From NCBI GenBank assembly GCA_963665505.1, contig OY762275.1, positions 1,550,001 through 1,614,000 on the forward strand: DNA of 64,000 nucleotides. Direction: 5' to 3'. The stretch is from QANA01 sp963665505. GTDB lineage: Bacteria > Bacillota > Clostridia > Christensenellales > Christensenellaceae. Shown piece by piece: positions 30,937 through 40,408 of the stretch; within the stretch, counting starts at the first letter, position 1, and every line of letters starts with the position of its first letter. The notes under the pieces are model-generated. The model saw only the letters and a program-made list of their open reading frames with translations. It was not told the origin of the DNA and searched no databases. Made by a program: the position numbers and the translations under genes.

Positions 30937-31890
30937 TTACACGTTCACTTTGTTTTTTACGTGGCCGCCGAGATATGCCTTGATATTGTCGTACGCGATA
31001 CCCATCAGGCGCATCCTCGCCTCTTTGGGCGCCCAGGCATAATGCGGCGTGATGATCGTGTTTTTCTGCCGGATCAACCGATTGCCCTTTGCAGGCGGCT
31101 CCGTGGAAAATACGTCCGCCATATAACAGCTTATCTTCCCGCTGTTCAGGCCATCCAGCACATCCTGCTCCACGATCAGCAGGCCTCTGCCCGTGTTGAC
31201 GATCATGACGCCGTCCTTCATCTTTCTTATTGTGTCTTTATTAATCATGCCCTTGGTGGCATCCGCAAGAGGCGCATGCAATGTAATGCAATCGCTTTTT
31301 TGTAAAAGTTCCTCCAGAGAGACAAATTCTACACCGGACATTTCTTTTTTCGTACGGGTACAGGCGAGCACCTTCATCCCGAATGCAAGTGCGACCTTAG
31401 CCACGCTGCTGCCGATCCGCCCGAATCCGACGATCCCGAGCGTCTTACCCCAAAGCTCTATCAGCGGATAATCCCAGAAACAGAACATATCGTTGTTTTC
31501 CCAGGCGCCTGCCTTTACCCTGGCGTCATGATGCGCCACCTTGCTGCAATGTTCAAGCAGCAGGGCAAACACATGCTGCACGACCGATTGTGTGGAATAT
31601 GCGGGTATGTTCGTCACGGTAATACCATGCTCGGATGCGGCCTCCAGGTCGACATTATTGTAGCCCGTCGCCAGCACACCGATATATTTCAGATTTTTAC
31701 AGGATTCTATGACTCCCCGGGTCAACAGCACCTTATTGCTCAGGACCATATCGCTGTCCCCTATCCGTTCCACCGTCAAATCAGCGGGCGTCTTATCGTA
31801 AACGGTAAAATCTCCCAATCCCCTGAACGTATCCCAGCACAGATCCCCGGGGTTTACGCTGTAGCCGTCCAACAAAGTAATTTTTGCCAT
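30937..31890 (-). CDS. D-2-hydroxyacid dehydrogenase (glycerate dehydrogenase-like)
   Basis: NAD-dependent oxidoreductase of 2-hydroxy acids. The 317 residues have the Rossmann GIVGFGRIGSSVA. The catalytic Arg lies in VNTGRGLLI, the Glu in VFSTEPP and the His in ITPHYAWAP. Overall similarity is to the HprA/glycerate dehydrogenase branch (LATGYNNVDL, IPAYSTQSVVQHVFALLL). Start 31890 follows AAGGAGAGG; the longer frame upstream lacks such a site. The true substrate could be glycerate, hydroxypyruvate or another keto acid. Confidence 0.9.
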   Translation of the reverse strand: MAKITLLDGYSVNPGDLCWDTFRGLGDFTVYDKTPADLTVERIGDSDMVLSNKVLLTRGVIESCKNLKYIGVLATGYNNVDLEAASEHGITVTNIPAYSTQSVVQHVFALLLEHCSKVAHHDARVKAGAWENNDMFCFWDYPLIELWGKTLGIVGFGRIGSSVAKVALAFGMKVLACTRTKKEMSGVEFVSLEELLQKSDCITLHAPLADATKGMINKDTIRKMKDGVMIVNTGRGLLIVEQDVLDGLNSGKISCYMADVFSTEPPAKGNRLIRQKNTIITPHYAWAPKEARMRLMGIAYDNIKAYLGGHVKNKVNV

Positions 31891-31991
31891 TCCATCCCTC
31901 TCCTTGGTAAACTTAATTTGAAACGCATTCCACGGCATTTGCAGCTATCAGCAAAAATTTCATGTCCTGCGATCTTCTGCTTTTACAGGGT

Positions 31992-33233
31992 CTATCGGAT
32001 TTGTCCGTTTCCTTCCACGATATATTTATAGGAAGTCATTTCTTCCAGTCCCATAGGCCCGCGGGCATGCAGCTTCTGCGTACTAATCCCTATCTCGGCG
32101 CCCAGACCGAATACCTCTCCGTCTGTAAAACGGGTGGAAGCGTTTACATATACGGCCGCGGCATCTACGGCCCGTTCAAAATAGGCAGCATTGGAAAAGG
32201 AAGAAGTCACGATGGCTTCGGAGTGTTTTGTTCCGTATTTATTGATGTGCCGCACCGCTTCTTCCACGCTGTCCACTATTTTCACAGCGATGATATAATC
32301 CAGGAATTCCGTATAAAAATCTTCTTCCGTTACAGGGGTCACGTCTCCGTACGCCCGCGTCCGTTCACAGCCGCGCACTTCCACGCCATGCTGTTTCAGC
32401 TCCGCAAGGATACGCGGCATGAAGGTGGGCGCGATATCTTTATGTACCAGCAGATTCTCTATTGCATTGCATACGGAAGGCCGGGAAGTCTTCGCGTTGA
32501 TGACGATCGCGGCGGCCATATCCGGGTCCGCACTCGCGTCCACGAATACGTGGCAGTTGCCGGCGCCCGTTTCTATCACGGGGATAGTCGAATTCTTCAC
32601 CACCGCCTGGATGAGCCCCTCCCTGCCCCGGGGGATCAGGACGTCTATATACTCCCGCAACTGCATCATATAGGTGCCCGCTTCCCGCGTCGTATCGCCG
32701 ATCATCGCGATGGCACCCGCCGGCAAACCTGCTTTCTCGCCGGCCCGGACAGAGATCCGCGCGATCTCCCTATTGGAATGCACCGCTTCGCTCCCGCCTT
32801 TCAAGACGACCGCGTTGCCTGTTTTCAGGCAGACCCCGATCGCATCCGCGGTGACATTGGGCCGCGCCTCGTATATAAGCCCTACCACACCCAAAGGCAC
32901 CCGTTTTTTGATGATCTTGATGCCGCAGGCGGCAGTCCCGCCGCCGATGACCTTTCCTATCGGATCGTCCAACGCGGCAAGTTTGCGCATACCCGCCGCC
33001 ATTGCATGGATACGCTTTTCATTCAGCATCAATCTATCCAGCAAAGCCGCAGTCATATGACGGCTTTTTGCCTCCTCCATATCCACGGCATTTTGCCTGA
33101 GGATAGATTCTCTGTTTTCTTCCAGCGCGTCTGCAATCGAAAGAAGGATCTCGTTTTTCTTATCGGAAGACAGCTCGGAGAGAGCGCCTGACGCTTTTTT
33201 AGCCAGTTCGGCAAGTTTTCTGATATGTTCCAT
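31992..33233 (-). CDS. proA: Gamma-glutamyl phosphate reductase
   Basis: Second step of proline synthesis: reduces gamma-glutamyl phosphate to glutamate semialdehyde with NADPH. The 413 residues match ProA throughout (VPLGVVGLIYEARPNVTADA, KTGNAVVLKGGSEA, and the catalytic Cys in KTSRPSVCNAIENLLVH). The length is standard. proB and proC are not adjacent, so the partner kinase must be elsewhere. A clear promoter lies upstream. Confidence 0.96.
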   Translation of the reverse strand: MEHIRKLAELAKKASGALSELSSDKKNEILLSIADALEENRESILRQNAVDMEEAKSRHMTAALLDRLMLNEKRIHAMAAGMRKLAALDDPIGKVIGGGTAACGIKIIKKRVPLGVVGLIYEARPNVTADAIGVCLKTGNAVVLKGGSEAVHSNREIARISVRAGEKAGLPAGAIAMIGDTTREAGTYMMQLREYIDVLIPRGREGLIQAVVKNSTIPVIETGAGNCHVFVDASADPDMAAAIVINAKTSRPSVCNAIENLLVHKDIAPTFMPRILAELKQHGVEVRGCERTRAYGDVTPVTEEDFYTEFLDYIIAVKIVDSVEEAVRHINKYGTKHSEAIVTSSFSNAAYFERAVDAAAVYVNASTRFTDGEVFGLGAEIGISTQKLHARGPMGLEEMTSYKYIVEGNGQIR

Positions 33234-33265
33234 ATTTCCCTCTTAATTTTTATTCTTTAAGAAAA

Positions 33266-33294
33266 ATTATATAAGGTATACCGGGGATTTGCAA
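33266..33294 (-). promoter_or_regulatory. Promoter of proA
   Basis: Minus strand: TTGCAA (33294-33289), 17-nt spacer, TATAAT (33271-33266), start near 33259. Confidence 0.65.
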
Positions 33295-33299
33295 TAAAT

Positions 33300-33845
33300 T
33301 TAGGGCAGGGCCTCCACATATTCCCTCGCTTCAGCCAGGCTGGAGAATACTTTCCCGTAAAGAAGAGCCTCTCTTGTTTCAACCAGGAGCGCTTCTTCGT
33401 CTACTTTGGTGCTTTCCAGCAACTCAAACGTATCGGAAGCATGTTCGCACCGGTACAAATTGACGGCGCCTTCTTCGAGATACGCCAAAACATGGTTTTC
33501 ACAGTAGCATTCGAAATGTTTTTTTAAAACGACTTTTTCGGGAGAAAAAATAACGATGGAAAATCCGTCCAATTGTTCCCGTAATTCCTGCTTACTAAGG
33601 CCGATATACGCGGCCGGCATATCGCTCTCGTCCTCAACGACATGTCCGCAAAGCGCATATTCATACTGGGTAACGAGTCTGCTGTTAGGGGAGATCCTCT
33701 CTTCTTCCGTGTTCACTTCTTCCACCCGGATGATTTCCGGCGCATCTTTAGACATGTACGAACCGAGAAGCCCGGATAGCGTGAACAGGAGCAGGATAAG
33801 CAGCCAGGAAAGCAATAGTTTTTTCTTTCTATATTTCAAACGCAT
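33300..33845 (-). CDS. Membrane-anchored protein, possibly BofC-like
   Basis: The 181 residues have one N-terminal membrane helix (LLLSWLLILLLFTLSGLLGSY) and an extracytoplasmic domain with LVTQYEYALCGHVVED, LSKQELREQLDGFSIVIFSPEKVVLKKHFECYCENHVL and VNLYRC. The CGH motif, followed by a small domain with a paired cysteine motif, recalls Clostridia proteins annotated with a BofC C-terminal domain, which regulate sigma-K processing in Bacillus. I am not certain of this. Start 33845 has AGGTGG close upstream. The sporulation neighbours yunB (1.5 kb) and bofA add mild support. Confidence 0.5.
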   Translation of the reverse strand: MRLKYRKKKLLLSWLLILLLFTLSGLLGSYMSKDAPEIIRVEEVNTEEERISPNSRLVTQYEYALCGHVVEDESDMPAAYIGLSKQELREQLDGFSIVIFSPEKVVLKKHFECYCENHVLAYLEEGAVNLYRCEHASDTFELLESTKVDEEALLVETREALLYGKVFSSLAEAREYVEALP

Positions 33846-33929
33846 ATCCACCTAAAAATCTTATAGGTTATTATGCGCCTTAGTTTACTGAGATTATTCT
33901 GTTATTTCATCCTTACACCGTGTCCGCAT

Positions 33930-34658
33930 TCAGAGGTCGGCTTCCGCATTATGGTAAACATTTTGGACATCGTCATTGTCTTCCAGCATGGCGAGGAGGG
34001 TTTCTATGCTTTCCAGATGCGACGGATCGGGCTTCACCGTTGTTTTAGGCACTCTGTCCAGTTCGGCGGAATGCAGCGTATAGCCGGCCTTCTCCAGCGA
34101 TTCGCGGACGGCGGAAAGCATCGTGGGTTTTGTCCATATCTCGAATAGTCCCTCTTCGGTGATGAAATCTTCCGCACCTGCGTCGATGGCCGCCAGCATC
34201 AGCGTTTCCTCATCCACATTTCCATCGTCCAATAGCAAGACAACGCCTTTTACATCGAACATCCAGGATACGCAGCCCGTCGCGCCCAGCGAGCCGCCAT
34301 ACTTATCGAATAGATGGCGGATATCCGAAGCGGTCCTGTTCTTATTGTCGGTAAGGGCATCCACGATCACGGCGACTCCGCCGGGCGCATACCCTTCGTA
34401 CAAGATCGTTTCATAAGTGACTTTGCCAAGGTCTCCCATTGCTTTTTTTATGGAGCGGTTGATGTTTTCATTGGGCATATTGTTCATTTTCGCTTTTGCA
34501 ATACAATCACGGAGTTTCGAGTTGGTATCGGGGTCAGGACCACCTTCTTTGATTGCAACGGCAAGCTCACGCCCAATCTTTGTAAAAAGCTTACCTTTGG
34601 CAACATCTGTTTTTTCTTTCTTACGTTTGATTGTTGACCATTTAGAATGACCTGACAT
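33930..34658 (-). CDS. YebC/PmpR-family protein
   Basis: YebC family: annotated as a DNA-binding regulator and in recent work linked to translation of proline-rich stretches. The 242 residues start MSGHSKWSTIKRKKEKTDVAKGK and continue through DPDTNSKLRDCIAKAKMNNMPNENI, YEGYAPGGVAVIVDALTDNKNRT and GATGCVSWMF, all family hallmarks. Start 34658 has GGAGGTG before it. It is transcribed from its own promoter, which overlaps the end of the yunB-like gene. Confidence 0.95.
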   Translation of the reverse strand: MSGHSKWSTIKRKKEKTDVAKGKLFTKIGRELAVAIKEGGPDPDTNSKLRDCIAKAKMNNMPNENINRSIKKAMGDLGKVTYETILYEGYAPGGVAVIVDALTDNKNRTASDIRHLFDKYGGSLGATGCVSWMFDVKGVVLLLDDGNVDEETLMLAAIDAGAEDFITEEGLFEIWTKPTMLSAVRESLEKAGYTLHSAELDRVPKTTVKPDPSHLESIETLLAMLEDNDDVQNVYHNAEADL

Positions 34659-34696
34659 ACTGACACCTCCTTTTATCCGGTAATTAACTGTCTGAA

Positions 34697-34725
34697 ATTC
34701 TAACACAAGTTTTCGCTGTATTCAA
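34697..34725 (-). promoter_or_regulatory. Promoter of yebC
   Basis: Minus strand: TTGAAT (34725-34720), 17-nt spacer, TAGAAT (34702-34697), with a TGn extension before the -10. Confidence 0.6.
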
Positions 34726-35369
34726 GGGATTAGGTTCAGATAATCGCCTGCATTCGTCAAATTGGCGTAAGTTTCCGGGACTTCCCCGATGATGATGGCC
34801 TCGGAGATCAAAACTTCAGATTCTACTTTTGTAGAGATGCTCGAAGAGCCATATACAAGCTTCATGTAGGCCTCCAATACGATATAGATCTTGTAGCGTG
34901 TTTGGTTAATGCCCGCCGATTCGAATTCCGTATAAAAACCGGCCGTCGCGGTGCCCATAGGGAAAACGGTCGTCTTTATTTTGGGTCCCATGCCGGAGAA
35001 TAATTTGGATCCCAGCACATTCCCCAGCGGGATGGATAGCGTCTTTCCATCCAGCTCCGTTAACTCTGCACGGGCTGCCAGTACGCAGGTGTTGGCGATC
35101 TCGTTGATCGCGGATGTATTGGTACTGATCATAGAGACTCTGCCATTCTCATCTTTTTCTATATATAAAAGATCCCCCATATCTCCTATTTTTTCCAGAG
35201 CATCCCTGACGGCATTGTTCATAATGCCCAGCGCCTGGTTTTTCAGCAACGCCTCTCCCTGTGCAAATAGGTTCTCTTTCAACCCTTTATTGATAGTGAC
35301 ATATCCCATAATCAGAATGACAAACAAAAGAAAGAGTATAAGATAAACTTTAACTCGTTTTCTTTTCAT
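34722..35369 (-). CDS. yunB: Sporulation protein YunB family
   Basis: YunB is a mother-cell-expressed membrane protein needed for efficient sporulation in B. subtilis; its mechanism is unknown. The 215 residues have one N-terminal helix (VYLILFLLFVILIMGYVTI). An extracytoplasmic domain follows, with INEIANTCVLAARAEL, LSIPLGNVLGSKLFSGMGPKI and the C-terminal signature EVLISEAIIIGEVPETYANL. Start 35369 follows GAGGG at 7 nt. It is divergent from the penicillin-binding protein gene. Confidence 0.85.
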   Translation of the reverse strand: MKRKRVKVYLILFLLFVILIMGYVTINKGLKENLFAQGEALLKNQALGIMNNAVRDALEKIGDMGDLLYIEKDENGRVSMISTNTSAINEIANTCVLAARAELTELDGKTLSIPLGNVLGSKLFSGMGPKIKTTVFPMGTATAGFYTEFESAGINQTRYKIYIVLEAYMKLVYGSSSISTKVESEVLISEAIIIGEVPETYANLTNAGDYLNLIP

Positions 35370-35434
35370 TCCATCCCTCTTTTCCCTGCCAAAAGTAAAC
35401 TTTTTCACGACCGGATGCCAAGCATAAAATTCTG

Positions 35435-35443
35435 TGTTATAAT
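35435..35443 (+). promoter_or_regulatory. Extended -10 promoter of the PBP gene
   Basis: TG-T-TATAAT at 35435-35443, with a weak -35 near 35414. The start would be near 35450, 46 nt before the ATG. Confidence 0.55.
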
Positions 35444-35495
35444 ATGATATGTCTAAAATCCGAGTGCAATGTATGCAAAAATTCAGGAGGGATCC

Positions 35496-38400
35496 ATGAA
35501 AGATACAAATCAAAATACTGAAGGACCTCAGGGGTTTTTTCAAAAACTTGTTGCCGCGATTAAAAAGATAGGGATCCATATAAAAATTTTTATAAAAAAA
35601 ACAGGGAAAGCCATGCGCGCGGGAACCGCGCGCGTACGATCTATGCTGAAAAAGAAAAGAGAAAGAGCCGCCAGATCTAAAGCTGCGGCCGCCGCCGATA
35701 GCGCGGACAACAAAACGCAGGTCTTTATGACCGCAAAATTACACCAATATAATTCGGAACCTCTGCCTATGCATAATACTGCCAGAGGGGGAAGGTTTTC
35801 TTTTTGGCGTATATTCAAACCGCGGACAAAAAAACCGTCGTTTATTTTGGGCACGATTATCACGACTGCCAAAATCATCGCACTTGCTTTTATTTTGCTG
35901 ATCGCGGTCGGGGTGGGCGCCGTTTTTGGTGTGGCCAATGCATATCTTGGCACAACACCCGAGCTTGACTTGGCGGTGATCAACGACAACGAGCTTACCT
36001 CCTTTATTTACGATGGGAACGAAGAACTCATCACCACCTATGCCGGTATGGAAAACAGAGAATATGCTGCTCTGGAAGAAATCCCGGATATACTGGAAGA
36101 AGCGGTCATTGCCGTGGAAGACATCCGTTTTTATTATCACAGCGGTGTGGATTTCAAGGGTTTGCTGGGTGCGTTTTTAAGTAACCTCACCTCAACATCG
36201 ACCAGCGGCGGCAGTACGATCACACAGCAGTTGATTAAAAACAAACTCCTCTCCACCGAAAAATCTTATAAAAGAAAAATACAGGAAGCAAGCCTTGCTT
36301 TAGAGTTGGAAACAAAATATAGCAAAGATCAAATATTGGAGGCATACCTTAACACAATGCCGCTCGGCGGTACCAATTACGGCGTAAAAGCCGCCGCCAA
36401 AAATTACTTTGGAAAGGAATTGTCCGAACTTACGCTTAAAGAATGCGCCTGCATCGCAGGCGTCACCCAGTATCCGTGGCTGTATAGCCCACGGCGGGCA
36501 TATTACATAACGGGCAATATCGATGCCTTGAACGCGCGTATCGAAACGGTGCTCACCCGCATGTACCACGCAGGTTATATCACAAAAGAGGAAATGGAAG
36601 AAGCCATGGACGATGAAATCTTCGTTTTGGAAGAGTCTCCTACCGAAGAAATGTATCCGATGGCCCATTTTGTCGAATATGCGGTATATGATGTCGTGAC
36701 ACATTTCCTGAAAGTGCGCGATCTGGAGGACAATACACAAAACCGCAGTGCGATCGAGAATGAGATCCGCACAGGCGGATACAGCATCTATACGACAGTG
36801 GACCCAAATATCCAGGACATCGTGCAGGAGACGATATCCACCTATACGAACTATCCGAAACTTTCCAGTAATGACAGTGTTCTGCTCCAGCCAAATGGAG
36901 ACGGCACTTATACGGAGGTCATCCAGCCACAGGCATCCGCTGTTGTGCTCGATCAGGCAACGGGGGAACTGAAAGCCATCATAGGTTCCAGAGATACGCC
37001 TACCGTGAAAAAATCCCTGAACAGAGCATACCAGAGTCGTATGCCCGTCGGTTCTTCAATAAAACCCCTTTCCGTATATGGCCCCGCCTTTGACCTTGGC
37101 CTGGGGCTGGGGACAATCATGGAGAATATCCCGGCCCCTATTCCGGGTTGGGGTACCGCGGCAGGATATCCGCTGACCAGTTCGGGCACATACGGTCCCG
37201 TAACGGTACACAAGGCCATCACCAGCTCTTTGAACATCGTCGCTGCCCGCACTTTGATGGTACACGTGGGGATAGAAACTTCCTACAACTATCTTCTTAA
37301 CCTGGGCATCAGTTCGGAAGCGCTCAATGCCGACGGTGTTGGCCTTGCGCTTGGGACCAGCGGCATCACGACCATCGAAATGGCCGGTGCTTATGCCTGT
37401 ATCGCCAATGCGGGCACCTACATAGAACCGCTGGCTTTCCGGAAAGTCGTAGACAGTAAGGGAACTGTGATATTGGATGCGGATGAAGTACGGGACGTAC
37501 ACCAGGTATTCAAACAATCCACGGCATACATGCTCGTGCAGGCTTTAACCGATGCGGTATCCTATGGTACGGGTACCCGGGCCAAGATCAGCGGCATCAC
37601 AACCGCCGGGAAAACAGGAACCAACCAAAAGAATAAAGGCGTATATTTTTCCGGGATAACCGGCTATTACGTCAGTACCCTTTGGATAGGTCATGATGAA
37701 TATAAATCTTTGCCAAAAGCGTATGGCGGCACCTTTGCCGCACCCTTGTGGAAGCAATATATGACTAAGATCCTGGAAGGATATGACAACAAGGCAATCC
37801 TATCGGGGAACGCATCATCCTACGGGGTTGTCAAATATACTGTCTGTGGCGTTTCAGGAAAGATTGCGACAGATGCCTGTTACACCGACCCTTACCACCC
37901 TGTCGTGACTGAATATTTCGCAAAAGGCACAGGGCCAAGTAAGACTTGCGATATGCATGTAGAAGTCACTATTTGTTCTGTCAGCGGAGATATCGCCGGC
38001 CAATACTGCCCGGCTGATTGTCTCGAGACCGGTGTGGGCGTCGTCATTCCCGAAGATTCTCCTTATGCAAAGCTTTCGGAGGAGCAGCTTCTTGCGATAT
38101 TCCCCAACCTTGTGACCGCAACAGATGACGAGAGCACTCCCGTTGAAACGGATGAACATGCCACGACTTGCAGCGTGCATACATATGAATGGGCTGTGGA
38201 ACAGGAACTGATCGCAGCGGCAAGGACACAGGGCGCAGCCTTGATCACAGAGGTACAGGAATTCATAGAGGAAAATGAATCCCGGATGACCAGTACGCAG
38301 ATTACTACGTTGCAAAACCAGATTGCCGCTTTGCAAAACAAGATGGACGCAGCCGATCCCGCCTCGGCAGATATCATTGCGGCGATACATACTTTGGAAA

Positions 38401-38504
38401 GTTCCAAAGATTCCATCGAAGCCGCCTTGCCGGATGAACCAGAACCAAGTCCGAGCGAGAGTCCGAGCGAGAGCCCAAGCGAAAGTCCGAGTGAAAGCAC
38501 TTAA
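35496..38504 (+). CDS. Class A penicillin-binding protein (PBP1A family)
   Basis: Bifunctional peptidoglycan synthase. The 1002 residues run in order: a basic cytoplasmic tail of about 110 residues, one membrane helix and a GT51 glycosyltransferase domain. That domain has AVEDIRFYYHSGVD (the ED-x5-HxG motif), GGSTITQQLIKNKLL and KDQILEAYLN. The transpeptidase follows with SxxK in VGSSIKPLSV, SxN in SSLN and KTGT in AGKTGTNQ. A long C-terminal region contains an alpha-helical coiled-coil-like stretch and ends in five SPSE repeats. Start 35496 follows CAGGAGG. The length exceeds that of typical B. subtilis PBP1 (914) because of both tails. Confidence 0.95.
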   Translation: MKDTNQNTEGPQGFFQKLVAAIKKIGIHIKIFIKKTGKAMRAGTARVRSMLKKKRERAARSKAAAAADSADNKTQVFMTAKLHQYNSEPLPMHNTARGGRFSFWRIFKPRTKKPSFILGTIITTAKIIALAFILLIAVGVGAVFGVANAYLGTTPELDLAVINDNELTSFIYDGNEELITTYAGMENREYAALEEIPDILEEAVIAVEDIRFYYHSGVDFKGLLGAFLSNLTSTSTSGGSTITQQLIKNKLLSTEKSYKRKIQEASLALELETKYSKDQILEAYLNTMPLGGTNYGVKAAAKNYFGKELSELTLKECACIAGVTQYPWLYSPRRAYYITGNIDALNARIETVLTRMYHAGYITKEEMEEAMDDEIFVLEESPTEEMYPMAHFVEYAVYDVVTHFLKVRDLEDNTQNRSAIENEIRTGGYSIYTTVDPNIQDIVQETISTYTNYPKLSSNDSVLLQPNGDGTYTEVIQPQASAVVLDQATGELKAIIGSRDTPTVKKSLNRAYQSRMPVGSSIKPLSVYGPAFDLGLGLGTIMENIPAPIPGWGTAAGYPLTSSGTYGPVTVHKAITSSLNIVAARTLMVHVGIETSYNYLLNLGISSEALNADGVGLALGTSGITTIEMAGAYACIANAGTYIEPLAFRKVVDSKGTVILDADEVRDVHQVFKQSTAYMLVQALTDAVSYGTGTRAKISGITTAGKTGTNQKNKGVYFSGITGYYVSTLWIGHDEYKSLPKAYGGTFAAPLWKQYMTKILEGYDNKAILSGNASSYGVVKYTVCGVSGKIATDACYTDPYHPVVTEYFAKGTGPSKTCDMHVEVTICSVSGDIAGQYCPADCLETGVGVVIPEDSPYAKLSEEQLLAIFPNLVTATDDESTPVETDEHATTCSVHTYEWAVEQELIAAARTQGAALITEVQEFIEENESRMTSTQITTLQNQIAALQNKMDAADPASADIIAAIHTLESSKDSIEAALPDEPEPSPSESPSESPSESPSEST

Positions 38505-38509
38505 TAACT

Positions 38510-38540
38510 AAAAAGCACCATGGATCACATGGTGCTTTTT
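38510..38540. terminator. Bidirectional terminator
   Basis: AAAAAGCACCATG, loop GATCA, CATGGTGCTTTTT: a 13-bp perfect stem between the convergent PBP and S41 genes. Confidence 0.9.
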
Positions 38541-38554
38541 GATAGGGCAAAACA

Positions 38555-39748
38555 TTATCCCTCTTCCAATTGCGCTTTCAGCAACTCTGCCGCACATAGG
38601 AGCGTCGTATCTTCGGTATCCGAAGTTTTTTCCGCATACACATCGGGAAGAACCCCTTCTTCATCAATCTGTATGCCACCGGGCGAAAAATATTCGGCCG
38701 TCAGTAATTTTATGACATCCCCTGTAGACTGGATCTCGAAATAAGAAGTAACGGCCGCTTTCCCGGCGGTATTGGTCGTCCCAACAATCTGCCCTCTTTG
38801 CCTGCCCTGTATCGCCGCCGCAAAGACCTCGGCCACGCCGGAAGTATCTCCATCCACCAGCAGGACCAACGGTTTCTCCCAAAGCTCTTCCGCATCCGAT
38901 TCCCAAACAAGACCTGTTCCCTCTTTATTTTCCGTATACGCGATGGTCCCCGCATCCAACAGTTTGTCCGCGATCTCCACAGCCTGACTGATATTTCCAC
39001 CCAGCGTACCCCGCAGGTCTATGACAATTGCTTCGGCCCCCTCTTTGCTAACTGTTTCCAGGGCGCTATCAAATTCTTCTACGCTGCTCCCACTGAATTC
39101 CACAATATTGATATACCCTATCTTGGCGTTCACCATGCTGGCGAAGACCAGTTGGATATCGGGAGATTTCCTGACCAGCGTAAGGACATCCTCCATATCG
39201 CCGGATTGTACTCTCAGCTCCACAAAAGTCCCATCTATCCCGCGGATACGCCCCAAGACTACGTCTAGATCCATAGAATACGTATCGATACCGTCTATTG
39301 CGACAACATAGTCTCCTACTCCGATGCCGGCTTCATACGCAGGGGTATCGGCAAACACATTTTTGACGACCGGATATCCGGAAACCGCATCGATCTTCAG
39401 CAACATGCCTTCGCTGATACAGGAACCTTCGCTATTTTCATCAAAAAACTGGTATTCCTCTTCTGTGTAAAACTGTGAGTAGCCGTCGCCCAAGCCTTCA
39501 ACCATACCCTTCAATGTACCCACTAAAAGCGCGTCCGCATCCGCTTCCCGGATATAATATCTACCAATGATTTCCTCCATTTTCTCCAATTCGAAATATT
39601 GCAGGAGTTCATCATACGTTTCCGTTTTCAAATAAATCTCGCCGGTATCTATTCTATTCGTCACAATAAAATATGTCAGTACAGACGCCACAATAACCGT
39701 CGTAAGACAGGCGGCAGCCAATAAAAAAATCCATTTTTTCTTATCCAT
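38555..39748 (-). CDS. S41-family (C-terminal processing) peptidase, catalytic Ser substituted
   Basis: Membrane-anchored PDZ-protease family. The 397 residues have an N-terminal helix (7-29), a PDZ domain (about 110-200; VFADTPAYEAGIGVGDYVVAIDG) and a peptidase core with GYINIVEFSG and IVIDLRGTLGGN. The nucleophile motif, normally SAS-A-x-E, reads DTSGVAEVFAAAIQ, which puts Gly304 at the catalytic serine position. Lys330 (TAGK) aligns with the general base within a one-residue insertion, and the usual Gln four residues later is Thr334. Ser303 is adjacent and might substitute. It may be inactive. Start 39748 follows GGAGG; an upstream ATG overlaps that site. Confidence 0.82.
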   Translation of the reverse strand: MDKKKWIFLLAAACLTTVIVASVLTYFIVTNRIDTGEIYLKTETYDELLQYFELEKMEEIIGRYYIREADADALLVGTLKGMVEGLGDGYSQFYTEEEYQFFDENSEGSCISEGMLLKIDAVSGYPVVKNVFADTPAYEAGIGVGDYVVAIDGIDTYSMDLDVVLGRIRGIDGTFVELRVQSGDMEDVLTLVRKSPDIQLVFASMVNAKIGYINIVEFSGSSVEEFDSALETVSKEGAEAIVIDLRGTLGGNISQAVEIADKLLDAGTIAYTENKEGTGLVWESDAEELWEKPLVLLVDGDTSGVAEVFAAAIQGRQRGQIVGTTNTAGKAAVTSYFEIQSTGDVIKLLTAEYFSPGGIQIDEEGVLPDVYAEKTSDTEDTTLLCAAELLKAQLEEG

Positions 39749-39820
39749 ATGGGTTTCCTCCATACATAAACAATTGCAGGTGCGCCCCGTACTGAAACAT
39801 TCGATGCGCGCAATATTTTT

Positions 39821-40408
39821 TTATCGCATCCGGCAAAAAAACGTCTGCCGCAGATATGCTTTCAACAGATCCAGATCCGCAAAATACGTACCTCGGAGAT
39901 TTCTGTTATAAATAATGCTTGCCGGGTGGTACAAAGCAAAAACATCCGTTCCCATCCTACTTTGCAAAACACGGCCATGCATGGTCCCGATAGCGAGGGA
40001 CTGCGGAATGACCGCGTTTAGCGCGGTGTTCCCCAGCGTAACGATCAGTTTGGGCCGCACCACTTCCAATTCCTGCAAAAGACAGGCCCTGCATACTGCA
40101 ATCTCTTTTTTATTTGGTGTCCGGTTGACTTTTCTGCCCGTCTTCCCCAGAGTATATGGACGGAATTTGACCACATTCGTGATATAGACAGATTCCCGCG
40201 GCAGCGCAAGATAGGCCAAGAAAGCATCCAGGTTTTTGCCTGCCCGCCCCACAAAAGGCATCCCGGCCTCTACTTCTTCCCCGCCGGGTGCTTCCCCTAA
40301 AAGCAGGATCTCGGCCCCGGGATTGCCTGTCCCAAAAACCGGCGTATCTTTATACCCATCCCGCGGAAACCTTTTCCCCCATTCCTTATAGATCGTCTCC
40401 AGCCGCAT
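39821..40408 (-). CDS. Uracil-DNA glycosylase-like protein lacking most Fe-S cysteines
   Basis: Second of two tandem family-4-type uracil-DNA glycosylase paralogues, 195 residues. It keeps the active-site segments LLLGEAPGGEEVEAGMPFVGRAGKNLD and LYHPASIIYNRNL. The two N-terminal cysteines are absent, and the KCRP cysteine is Phe82 (VVKFRPYT). Cys106 and Cys109 (AVCRACL) remain near the place of the fourth ligand. A 4Fe-4S cluster therefore seems unlikely or differently held. An insertion (TLGKTGRKVNRTPNKKE) follows the FRP motif. It overlaps the upstream paralogue by 23 bp, so expression is coupled. Confidence 0.82.
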   Translation of the reverse strand: MRLETIYKEWGKRFPRDGYKDTPVFGTGNPGAEILLLGEAPGGEEVEAGMPFVGRAGKNLDAFLAYLALPRESVYITNVVKFRPYTLGKTGRKVNRTPNKKEIAVCRACLLQELEVVRPKLIVTLGNTALNAVIPQSLAIGTMHGRVLQSRMGTDVFALYHPASIIYNRNLRGTYFADLDLLKAYLRQTFFCRMR

